NCBI RefSeq assembly: GCF_001553545.1
Contig: NZ_CP014227.1
Span: forward strand, 372,001-436,000
DNA length: 64,000 nucleotides
Origin: Capnocytophaga haemolytica
GTDB taxonomy: Bacteria > Bacteroidota > Bacteroidia > Flavobacteriales > Flavobacteriaceae
Direction of reading: 5' to 3'
How positions within the stretch are numbered: the stretch's first letter is position 1; each line of letters begins with the position of its first letter. The position numbers and the translations under genes are program-made. The notes under the pieces are model-generated. The model worked only from the letters and a program-made list of their open reading frames with translations. It was not told where the DNA came from and did no database searches. This document shows positions 7,516-13,788 of this stretch, one piece after another.

Positions 7516-7941
7516 ATGGATTTAGCACTTCATTTTGATAAGAATTATTTGATTTATTTGCTCAATGGTGAAGTTTGGGTAGACGGTAAGTTATATGATT
7601 CTTTTAAAGTTAGGGACAGGGAGAAGCGATTGCGACTTCCTGAGAATGCGAATGAGGTACAATTGAAAATTGCTAAGTATACTTCAATGCCTATTTCTTT
7701 GCAAGAGCTAAAATAAGAAGAGGTTACAAAGGCAAAAGTATACAGTAAAATAACAAATGTGTTTTTTACATTTGCCTATATTTTTGTATTGATATTTGCT
7801 CTTTATCCAAGTGTTGCTTTTGCATTGGGGTATAGCTGGAATCCGTATCTTGACTTAGCTTTCTTTATTCCTTTTCTGTTATTTGCTTATAAGCAAACAT
7901 TTCAGCGAAAAGGGATATTAGTAGTAGAGAAAGAGTTTTAG
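7516..7941 (+). pseudogene. Small membrane protein gene interrupted by one in-frame stop; paralogue of 52731-53156
   Basis: A 142-codon frame, the same length as the intact gene at 52731-53156, but codon 67 is TAA (7714-7716). Before the stop, NYLIYLLNGEVWVDGK matches NYMFRLMQGAVWVDGQ and KYTSMPI matches KYSSMPI. After it, the same frame continues with two hydrophobic segments and ends FQRKGILVVEKEF against FKRKGMIVVKRVEV. The aligned codon in the paralogue is Glu, so a single G-to-T change explains the lesion. It follows GG-peptide 1 by 10 bases. The N-terminal 66 residues could still be made as a soluble domain. Confidence 0.82.
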
Positions 7942-8016
7942 AATATTTTCTAAAAGATATTGTTACAATTCTATTTTAAGAGAGTTTCTTCATCCGTTAG
8001 GATTATAAATTAACTT

Positions 8017-8052
8017 GCTCTTCTCCTTGTGAGAGATTGCAAGGAGAAGAGC
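8017..8052. repeat. Repeated hairpin copy 1 (GCTCTTCTCCTTG stem)
   Basis: Perfect 13-bp inverted repeat gctcttctccttg / caaggagaagagc with a 10-base loop. The same stem with a different loop recurs at 8948-8983. There is no T run after it, so it is not a classic terminator; attenuation or mRNA processing is possible. The right arm contains AAGGAG, a Shine-Dalgarno-like word. Confidence 0.75.
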
Positions 8053-8069
8053 GCAATACCTGAAAACTT

Positions 8070-8201
8070 ACTTTATAAAGAGGAGTTTATGCTAGCTAAA
8101 TGGATACTTTATAGAGTGATTAGAGTTAATGTTTCACTTTTAAATTATTAAAGAGTATGAAAAGACTTAATTTAAAACAAATGGAAAATGTGCAGGGAGG
8201 A
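8070..8201 (+). repeat. Leader repeat copy 2
   Basis: Second copy of the ~132-bp leader repeat (see 7232-7364), carrying the micro-ORF and the GG-leader start of peptide 2. It is preceded by the hairpin at 8017-8052 rather than by a promoter. Confidence 0.85.
8089..8151 (+). CDS. Putative micro-ORF B, 20 aa, upstream of GG-peptide 2
   Basis: Encodes MLAKWILYRVIRVNVSLLNY. Against copy A only two internal codons differ (CAT to TAT, AAA to AGA), both conservative, and the frame is extended by two codons because the stop shifted. It ends 5 bases before the ATG of GG-peptide 2. Reading frame and AGGAG are preserved, but translation is unproven. Confidence 0.4.
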   Translation: MLAKWILYRVIRVNVSLLNY

Positions 8202-8327
8202 GGCAAAGGACGTGAGTGCCTACTTCGTGGAGCTGCTTTAACTGCAACCATTGCCTTAGGATTTATTAGTGCTGGTTTTTGGGAGGTTTCAGCAGGTATT
8301 GTCGCAGATAGTGCTCATTGTTTTTAG
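8157..8327 (+). CDS. GG-leader peptide 2 (bacteriocin-like precursor, 56 aa)
   Basis: The leader MKRLNLKQMENVQGG is nearly identical to that of peptide 1. The 41-residue mature part starts GKGREC, contains a hydrophobic, glycine- and alanine-rich middle (GAALTATIALGFISAGFW) and ends SAHCF, giving cysteines at residues 21 and 55. The charged start and C-terminal cysteine suit a disulfide-bonded membrane-active peptide. It is followed after 12 bases by a candidate immunity protein. Confidence 0.75.
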   Translation: MKRLNLKQMENVQGGGKGRECLLRGAALTATIALGFISAGFWEVSAGIVADSAHCF

Positions 8328-8339
8328 TATTGTACAAAA

Positions 8340-8702
8340 ATGAGAACAGGTAGAAAAGAAATCAAAGTGTACTTGATAGCGAATGGCTTATTTCTTCTAT
8401 CTTCGTATATTTTTTTAGGAAGTGATATACTTGATCTAGCAACAATAAAAGGAATATTTATTTTGCCAGCATTAATTATCACACTATATTACCTTATTCA
8501 GAGTATTGAGATGAAAGAAATTACAAGGTACTCAGCAGTAAGTAGCTTATTTCTTCTATCTTCATATATCTTCTTGGAAAACGGCATGTTGAATATAGAA
8601 GCTATAAGAAGAGTCTTCATTTTGCCAATATTGATTATTACTGTATCTTCTTTTATTACAACAATTTTAAAAGAGAAAAAAAGTAGTAACAATATGAGAT
8701 GA
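8340..8702 (+). CDS. Small membrane protein with internal duplication (candidate immunity protein, 120 aa)
   Basis: Not recognised as a family. It has four hydrophobic segments in two repeats, residues ~11-56 and ~64-109, identical at about half of aligned positions (SLFLLSSYIFLENG against GLFLLSSYIFLGSD; FILPILIIT against FILPALIIT). The DNA word cttatttcttctatcttc is also shared, which points to a fairly recent tandem duplication. A small hydrophobic protein directly after a bacteriocin-like gene is the usual place for an immunity protein; that role is inferred from position only. The C-terminus is basic (KEKKSSNNMR). Confidence 0.7.
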   Translation: MRTGRKEIKVYLIANGLFLLSSYIFLGSDILDLATIKGIFILPALIITLYYLIQSIEMKEITRYSAVSSLFLLSSYIFLENGMLNIEAIRRVFILPILIITVSSFITTILKEKKSSNNMR

Positions 8703-8735
8703 GAAAGTTTTACTAAAATATTAAATCAGTAAAGT

Positions 8736-8891
8736 ATGAAAAGAATAGATTTTAATCGAATGGTTTCTGTAAAAGGAGGCGTAAATTGTTTTTTATGGGG
8801 AGCTTTTTCACTGACAACTCCTGGTATAATTTTTAATCTTATTGATGTAATAGATGGCAAAAGTTATATAGGAGATTGTTGGAATAGTTAA
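8736..8891 (+). CDS. GG-leader peptide 3 (bacteriocin-like precursor, 51 aa)
   Basis: Starts MKRIDFNRMVSVKGG, a diverged double-glycine leader, followed by 36 mature residues (VNCFLWGAFSLTTPG ... GDCWNS) with cysteines at 18 and 48. It lacks the leader repeat and micro-ORF found before peptides 1 and 2. It starts 33 bases after the duplicated membrane protein and probably shares its transcript. Function as a bacteriocin is inferred. Confidence 0.68.
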   Translation: MKRIDFNRMVSVKGGVNCFLWGAFSLTTPGIIFNLIDVIDGKSYIGDCWNS

Positions 8892-8947
8892 AATTTTCCT
8901 TAGACTTGGTTCTTGAATAAGAATCTTACTTAGTATAATATTAACCT

Positions 8948-8983
8948 GCTCTTCTCCTTGCAGTCTTTCACAAGGAGAAGAGC
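8948..8983. repeat. Repeated hairpin copy 2
   Basis: The same 13-bp inverted repeat as at 8017-8052 with the loop cagtctttca, again placed after a gene end and before the next unit. Flanking bases are also conserved (ttaacctgctc / gcacaatac), and the following cgctataaagag resembles the start of the leader repeat. Confidence 0.75.
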
Positions 8984-9049
8984 ACAATACAAAAAAAAAT
9001 ACGCTATAAAGAGAATTTTGTTTCTCCCTAAGTTTAAAAATAAATATTT

Positions 9050-9616
9050 ATGGAACATTATAAGATTTTTTCTTTGGGGAGATTGGATATTAATAAATAT
9101 AATTACTTTGTACTATCCTTAGTGATATTTTCCTTAGTATCTCTACAATGTGTTTTTGTAATATATTATGATAGTGGATATAAGACAGGTATAGTAATAT
9201 TTCTATCATTTTTTTTGGTTTTTGCAGTTTGGTTTTTTGTCAGAAGTATGTATAGAAAGAGTGAAATAATCTATCATATCTCTCACTCAAAAGAAGAAAA
9301 TAAAGCTATTTTATCGGAACTAATAAATAAAAAACAAATGAAACTTAAGGATATTCAAGAATCTCCAGATTTAGAATATACTTATTTTACAATGTGTAAG
9401 GGAAGGAAAACCTATGAACTTACTTTTTACATTTGTGAGAAAGTGATTGCTTTTAATGTTAGAAACAAATATGATCAGGGGAATTTTGACTTTCGTAGAA
9501 ATCAAATAGAAAAAGAGATATCTAAATTTATTGAAGAATATAAGAGTGATTCCAAAATAGAATTACAAGTAAATAATTATGAATTGAAAGAGACAAACAT
9601 TTATAAATTAGGATGA
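9050..9616 (+). CDS. Membrane-anchored hypothetical protein (188 aa)
   Basis: Two hydrophobic segments (residues ~19-40 and ~46-66) separated by a short loop, then a ~120-residue hydrophilic, lysine-rich cytoplasmic or periplasmic domain. Not recognised. Its base composition is AT-rich like the rest of the island. It could be an immunity protein or accessory factor for the GG peptides. It begins 66 bases after the second hairpin, downstream of a degenerate leader-repeat start, and ends about 30 bases before the IS element. Confidence 0.6.
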   Translation: MEHYKIFSLGRLDINKYNYFVLSLVIFSLVSLQCVFVIYYDSGYKTGIVIFLSFFLVFAVWFFVRSMYRKSEIIYHISHSKEENKAILSELINKKQMKLKDIQESPDLEYTYFTMCKGRKTYELTFYICEKVIAFNVRNKYDQGNFDFRRNQIEKEISKFIEEYKSDSKIELQVNNYELKETNIYKLG

Positions 9617-9650
9617 TATGGCTGTTAAAGGGTTTAAAATATGAACCTGT

Positions 9651-10448
9651 TTAAACTTTTATTTTTCTAAGGAAGAAAAAACTGAATGCTAATAGATGCA
9701 TCGCCACCCAATTGACACCTAACTTTTCATATCTGACCAATAAAGCTTTTTGCCCATCTATCCAAGCATTAGCCCTTTCTATTGTAAATCTTCTTTCGTA
9801 TAACTTTTCATCAAAATAATTATCTCTTTCACCTCCATTTCTTGGGTTTCCCTTGATATTAGCAACAATATCTTTACTCTCTAAATAATCTCTAACTGAC
9901 TGACTATCAAAACCTGCATCTGCATTTATAAATAGTCCCTCTGTATTTATATCAGCCTGTTCTAAGAACTCAAAAATAGCCTTTAGATTCTTCTCTATTT
10001 CGTACAGGTCATTATGATTTCCTGCCATTGGAGGACTCATTGCTAACATTTGTCTCTGATTATCACAAAGGAAAATAGCATTTGTCGTATTAGCTACTTT
10101 TCTACCTTGAAACCCTCTACTTTCTCCTCCTTTTGTCTTACTATGGCTACCATCTATTTGAGCACAAGAAAGATCTAACTTACTCTTGTTTTTCTCTAAA
10201 ATATTAAGCCATACCCTCTGAAATGAGCCGTCTTTGCTCCACTTGTTAAAGTAGTAATAGATGGTGTTCCAAGAGATTTCTCCCTCTTCAAATTGCTCTT
10301 TTATAGGAATTTCTCTCCACTGACATCCTGTTTTTAATCTCTTAAAAATCAGTGTAATAATTTTCATAAGACAGAATTTTGAAGAAAATCCTCGTTTTCC
10401 TACACTCAAAAAAGGTATAATCCAATTAATTATTGTATCTTTGCACAT
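9651..10448 (-). CDS. IS5-type DDE transposase (265 aa)
   Basis: Full-length transposase. The N-terminal domain has LIFKRLKTGCQWREIP and the SWNTIYYYFNKWSKDGSFQR helix region typical of the IS5/DUF4096 group. The DDE core shows the first Asp in AQIDGSHSKTKGGE, the second in FINADAGFDS, and the final Glu in RRFTIERANAWIDGQK. The frame is intact, so it may be active. Single gene, no programmed frameshift needed. Confidence 0.93.
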   Translation of the reverse strand: MCKDTIINWIIPFLSVGKRGFSSKFCLMKIITLIFKRLKTGCQWREIPIKEQFEEGEISWNTIYYYFNKWSKDGSFQRVWLNILEKNKSKLDLSCAQIDGSHSKTKGGESRGFQGRKVANTTNAIFLCDNQRQMLAMSPPMAGNHNDLYEIEKNLKAIFEFLEQADINTEGLFINADAGFDSQSVRDYLESKDIVANIKGNPRNGGERDNYFDEKLYERRFTIERANAWIDGQKALLVRYEKLGVNWVAMHLLAFSFFFLRKIKV

Positions 10449-10511
10449 AGTTCCAGTTTTTTTTTAGATTTTTAGTTTGACAATACAAAAGTACTAAAAA
10501 TTCTGGAACTT
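10449..10511. repeat. Inverted repeat upstream of transposase
   Basis: AGTTCCAG (10449-10456) and CTGGAACT (10504-10511) are perfect inverted repeats flanking the likely transposase promoter region. They could be subterminal binding sites of the element. Confidence 0.45.
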
Positions 10512-10547
10512 CTTTATTTTTGAAAAGTTTACATATTTACAAAATAC

Positions 10548-10580
10548 TTTGTGAGATTAAAATATATTTTGTATCTTTGC
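10548..10580 (+). promoter_or_regulatory. glnS promoter (TTTG-N21-TATCTTTG)
   Basis: TTTG at 10548-10551 and TATCTTTG at 10573-10580, 22 bases before the glnS ATG. The IS element stops just short of it, leaving the promoter intact. Confidence 0.75.
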
Positions 10581-10602
10581 AGTTCGTAAACGATTTTAAT
10601 AG

Positions 10603-12309
10603 ATGCAAGAAGAGAATAAACCAACAACTACCGAGACTGAGCGCTCGAATAATTTTATAGAGAATATCATCGAAGAAGACCTTGCTAACGGTCTGGATTA
10701 TAAAAAGTTGCGATTTCGTTTTCCCCCTGAGCCGAATGGGTATTTGCACTTGGGGCACGCCAGCGCGATATGCCTGAACTTTGGGCTCGGATTGCGCTAT
10801 GGAGCGCCTGTAAATCTGCGTTTTGACGATACCAACCCCAGCAAGGAGGAGCAGGAGTACGTCGATGCTATCAAGCACGATGTGGCTTGGTTGGGCTTTG
10901 AGTGGGACAAAGAATGCTACGCTTCCGATTATTTTCAGGAGTTGTACGACTGGGCGGTGTTGCTCATTGAGAAAGGCAAAGCGTACGTAGACGGGCAGAC
11001 TTCGGAGGCGATTGCAGCGCAGAAGGGTACGCCTACGCAGGCGGGCACTGAGAGCCCGTATCGCAACACGAGTGTGGAGGAGAACTTGGCACTCTTTGAG
11101 CGTATGAAGAATGGCGAATTTGAGGCTGGCAAATACGTGCTGCGCGCTAAGATAGATATGGCATCGCCCAATATGCTGATGCGCGACCCAATAATGTATC
11201 GCATTATGCACGCTTCGCATCACCGTACGGGCGACAAATGGCATATCTACCCGATGTATGATTGGGCACACGGCGAGAGCGACTACCTCGAGCAAATAAG
11301 CCACTCGCTTTGTACGTTGGAGTTTCTGCCCCATAGGGAGCTCTACGATTGGTTTTTAGATCAGCTTTACGACGAGGCAAAAGTACGCCCTAAGCAGCGC
11401 GAGTTTGCCCGCAGGAATCTCAGTCATACCATAGTGAGCAAGCGCAAGTTGCTGCAATTGGTAACTGAGGGCTACGTCAGCGGGTGGGACGATCCGCGTA
11501 TGCCCACCATCTCAGGCTTGAGACGCAGAGGCTACACCGCAGCGGCGATTCGCAAGTTTGCCGACACTATTGGGATTGCTAAGCGCGAGAACCTCATCGA
11601 CGTGTCGCTGTTGGAGTTCTGCGTGCGTGAGGACTTGAACAAGAAGGCGAACCGTGTGATGGCAGTGCTCGACCCTGTGAAGGTTGTCATTGACAATTAC
11701 CCAGAAGGAGGGGAGGAGTGGCTTAGCATTGAGAATAATCCTGAGGCGGAGGAAATGACTTATAGGCAAGTGCCTTTCAGCCGTGAGCTATATATTGAGT
11801 GTGAGGATTTTAGAGAGGAGGCGGACAAGAAGTATTTCCGCTTGAAACTCGGTGGTGAGGTGCGGCTCAAGGGGGCGTATATCATCAAGGCAGAAAGCGT
11901 AGAGAAAGATGCACAGGGCAATATCACAGCGATACACTGCACTTACGAACCTGACAGCAAGAGCGGTAGCGGCACTGAGGCGAGCACGCGTAAGGTGAAG
12001 GGCACGCTGCATTGGGTATCGGCAGCGCACGCTGTGGAGGCAGAGGTACGGCTCTACGATCGCCTGTTTACTGTAGCAGAACCCGATAGGCAGGAGCAGG
12101 ATTTCTTGACTTTTATCAATCCCGATTCCTTAAAAGTGGTAAAGGGGTATGCTGAACCGAGCTTGAAGGAGTTGAAGGTAGGCGATACGGTACAGTTTCA
12201 GCGTTTGGGCTACTTCTGTGTAGATCCTGATAGCAGTACTGAAAAGTTGGTGTTTAACAAGACCGTAGGACTGAAAGACACTTGGGGTGCGACGCGCACA
12301 CCGAATTAA
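10603..12309 (+). CDS. glnS: Glutaminyl-tRNA synthetase
   Basis: A 568-aa class I synthetase that charges tRNA-Gln. The HIGH motif appears as [16 protein letters not shown] (residues ~42-57), and the KMSKS equivalent as VSKRKL (residue ~270). The Gln-specific anticodon-binding beta-barrels make up the C-terminal third, ending [12 protein letters not shown]. Length is normal. It implies direct Gln-tRNA charging, consistent with the two tRNA-Gln genes at 53.2-53.4 kb. The next gene follows within 3 bases. Confidence 0.98.
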   Translation: MQEENKPTTTETERSNNFIENIIEEDLANGLDYKKLRFRFPPEPNGYLHLGHASAICLNFGLGLRYGAPVNLRFDDTNPSKEEQEYVDAIKHDVAWLGFEWDKECYASDYFQELYDWAVLLIEKGKAYVDGQTSEAIAAQKGTPTQAGTESPYRNTSVEENLALFERMKNGEFEAGKYVLRAKIDMASPNMLMRDPIMYRIMHASHHRTGDKWHIYPMYDWAHGESDYLEQISHSLCTLEFLPHRELYDWFLDQLYDEAKVRPKQREFARRNLSHTIVSKRKLLQLVTEGYVSGWDDPRMPTISGLRRRGYTAAAIRKFADTIGIAKRENLIDVSLLEFCVREDLNKKANRVMAVLDPVKVVIDNYPEGGEEWLSIENNPEAEEMTYRQVPFSRELYIECEDFREEADKKYFRLKLGGEVRLKGAYIIKAESVEKDAQGNITAIHCTYEPDSKSGSGTEASTRKVKGTLHWVSAAHAVEAEVRLYDRLFTVAEPDRQEQDFLTFINPDSLKVVKGYAEPSLKELKVGDTVQFQRLGYFCVDPDSSTEKLVFNKTVGLKDTWGATRTPN

Positions 12310-12311
12310 TA

Positions 12312-12698
12312 ATGAGGAGGCTGTTTTACATAGTGCTGGTGCTGAGTGCTTTTGGAGTAAAGGCGCAGGAACGAATTATAGAAATTAGCAGGACTTTTTC
12401 AGGAGATATGGGTTACAGCTCTATTATTATTGATGAGAAAAAAACAGTCTTTACATCTATTTCATATATGAGAGCAGGAGAGGATAATTATAAGGAGAGG
12501 TGCACTAAGGGGTGGGATGAGTTTGTAAAGGGAATTGATTTAGAAGCATTTAAACAGATAAAGGGAAAGGTTATATACGACGCATCTGTTACTATTACCA
12601 TTAAGACCAATAAGGGTACGTATAGTAAGGATAATGGGAATGGTGCTCAATGGGAGTGGATTACAAAGTATGTAGATGCTTGCCGGAAACGCTTATAA
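12312..12698 (+). CDS. Small secreted protein, tandem paralogue 1 (128 aa)
   Basis: Starts at the ATG at 12312, directly after glnS. The signal peptide is MRRLFYIVLVLSAFGVKAQE, with cleavage expected after AQ or KA. The mature domain shares a pattern with the two following genes: a TKGWDEFVKGIDLEAFKQIK region, then a short beta stretch (TITIKTNKGTYSKDNGNG) and a C-terminal Trp-containing helix. No known domain is recognised. Probably transcribed with glnS. Confidence 0.72.
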   Translation: MRRLFYIVLVLSAFGVKAQERIIEISRTFSGDMGYSSIIIDEKKTVFTSISYMRAGEDNYKERCTKGWDEFVKGIDLEAFKQIKGKVIYDASVTITIKTNKGTYSKDNGNGAQWEWITKYVDACRKRL

Positions 12699-12709
12699 AT
12701 AGGGTTAAA

Positions 12710-13123
12710 ATGTTTTACATAGTGCTGGTGTTGAGTGCTTTTGGAGTGAGGGCGCAGGAGAAAGAGGTGGTGCGAGCAGTCGGTCTTGAATTGGAAGGCG
12801 GGCGAGCGATGTATGAAGCGCGGTATTTTATTGATAAGGACACCACTGCCTACAAGATGGTTTATAAAGGCAAGCACAATAGCAAGCCTGTAACCACTGT
12901 GAAGAGCACAGTGAATTGGTGGGGACTTGTAAAGCAGATTGACATTGTGGCGTTTAAAGCGGTGAGAGAGGGTGAGAGCGAAAGTGCTTATAACGGAATG
13001 GATAAGACCATTGTGATTGAGACAGATAGAGGTGAGTATCGCAAGCGCAACGGGGCACGGAGTGGCTATTGGAACCAGCTTTATTGGGAGATCACGGGGC
13101 GGTTTGAAGAAGAAAAAGAATAA
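12710..13123 (+). CDS. Small secreted protein, tandem paralogue 2 (137 aa)
   Basis: The ATG at 12710 begins MFYIVLVLSAFGVRAQE, a signal peptide almost identical to paralogue 1 at the DNA level (about 50 bases). The mature part diverges strongly: WWGLVKQIDIVAFKAVREGE and TIVIETDRGEYRKRNGARSG match the same motif order as its neighbours. The sharp drop in similarity after the signal peptide suggests gene conversion or selection on the leader. Function unknown. Confidence 0.72.
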   Translation: MFYIVLVLSAFGVRAQEKEVVRAVGLELEGGRAMYEARYFIDKDTTAYKMVYKGKHNSKPVTTVKSTVNWWGLVKQIDIVAFKAVREGESESAYNGMDKTIVIETDRGEYRKRNGARSGYWNQLYWEITGRFEEEKE

Positions 13124-13142
13124 TATTAAAATAATTAACAAT

Positions 13143-13550
13143 ATGAAAAAGTTTTTTTTAGCATTCTGTTTAGTTTGCACCTTTGCTACCTATGCACAAG
13201 ATGAATCGAAGCAACCCACAAAAGAAGAAATAAGGTCTATATCGCTTGCTTTTTTAGGAGGTAGGTCAAAGTCGTACCCTATTTATATTGTTGATAAGGA
13301 TTCAACGATATGTCGCACTGTGTCAATTGATAAAGTTAAGAAGCCTACTAAGGGGTGGAATATATTGGTAAAGAGTATTGATGTGGATCAGTTCAAAGCG
13401 ATAGAAGAGGGACCGAGTCGCAGTCCTGATATGGATAAAATTATTTTTGTAATTACTGATAGGGGAGAATACTCAAAGATGAATGGCAATGACAATAAAC
13501 TTTGGGACTGGCTTTTCAAAGAAATATGGGGTCGATTTAGAGAGTATTAA
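13143..13550 (+). CDS. Small secreted protein, tandem paralogue 3 (135 aa)
   Basis: The ATG at 13143 begins MKKFFLAFCLVCTFATYAQ, a different signal peptide from the first two. The mature region is clearly homologous: TKGWNILVKSIDVDQFKAIE, IIFVITDRGEYSKMNGND, and LWDWLFKEIWGRFREY at the end, against YWNQLYWEITGRFEEEKE in paralogue 2. It lies 19 bases after paralogue 2 in the same run. Confidence 0.75.
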   Translation: MKKFFLAFCLVCTFATYAQDESKQPTKEEIRSISLAFLGGRSKSYPIYIVDKDSTICRTVSIDKVKKPTKGWNILVKSIDVDQFKAIEEGPSRSPDMDKIIFVITDRGEYSKMNGNDNKLWDWLFKEIWGRFREY

Positions 13551-13746
13551 TAGTGGTAAGCGACTGATTATTTGTAAGAAAAGCACTCTTTTTATAATTA
13601 ATTATTAAATTTTAGCGAAAGAGTATTATATAAATGTTATATCGTAATTTGTTGTAAATAAATAATATAGAGATATTTCTTGAAACAACGTTATATTTAT
13701 AACAAAATAATTATATAAAAATCTTGCATATAAAGAGAAATAGATC

Positions 13747-13754
13747 TATCTTTG
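13747..13754 (+). promoter_or_regulatory. -7 element TATCTTTG for lipoprotein gene
   Basis: TATCTTTG with TTG 20 bases upstream (13724-13726), 35 bases before the ATG at 13789. Confidence 0.72.
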
Positions 13755-13788
13755 TCCCGAAATTTAATAAGAAGTATCTAATCTAGCA

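Larger units (their letters stand above)
9649..10534 (-). mobile_element. IS5-family-like insertion sequence
   Basis: About 886 bp around one transposase gene. The proposed ends share an imperfect inverted repeat, gtttaaactttt on the left and aaaagtttacat on the right (TAAACTTTT exact). The left repeat contains the transposase stop codon. No target duplication could be recognised, so the boundaries are approximate. The element lies between the GG-peptide island and the glnS promoter. Confidence 0.6.

Noticed and set aside
8017..8052. Hairpin as a simple intrinsic terminator
   Set aside because: There is no T run after the stem on the + strand, and the identical arms recur elsewhere with new loops; kept as a repeat of unknown role.
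10436..10443. TATCTTTG on the + strand inside the transposase start, possibly an outward IS promoter toward glnS
   Set aside because: It has the -7 motif but no TTG/TTTG at the expected upstream distance, and glnS has its own complete promoter further on.
12647..13180. 177-codon minus-strand frame across the secreted paralogues
   Set aside because: It is antisense to two genes with clear signal peptides; composition is histidine- and leucine-rich, typical of a shadow frame.
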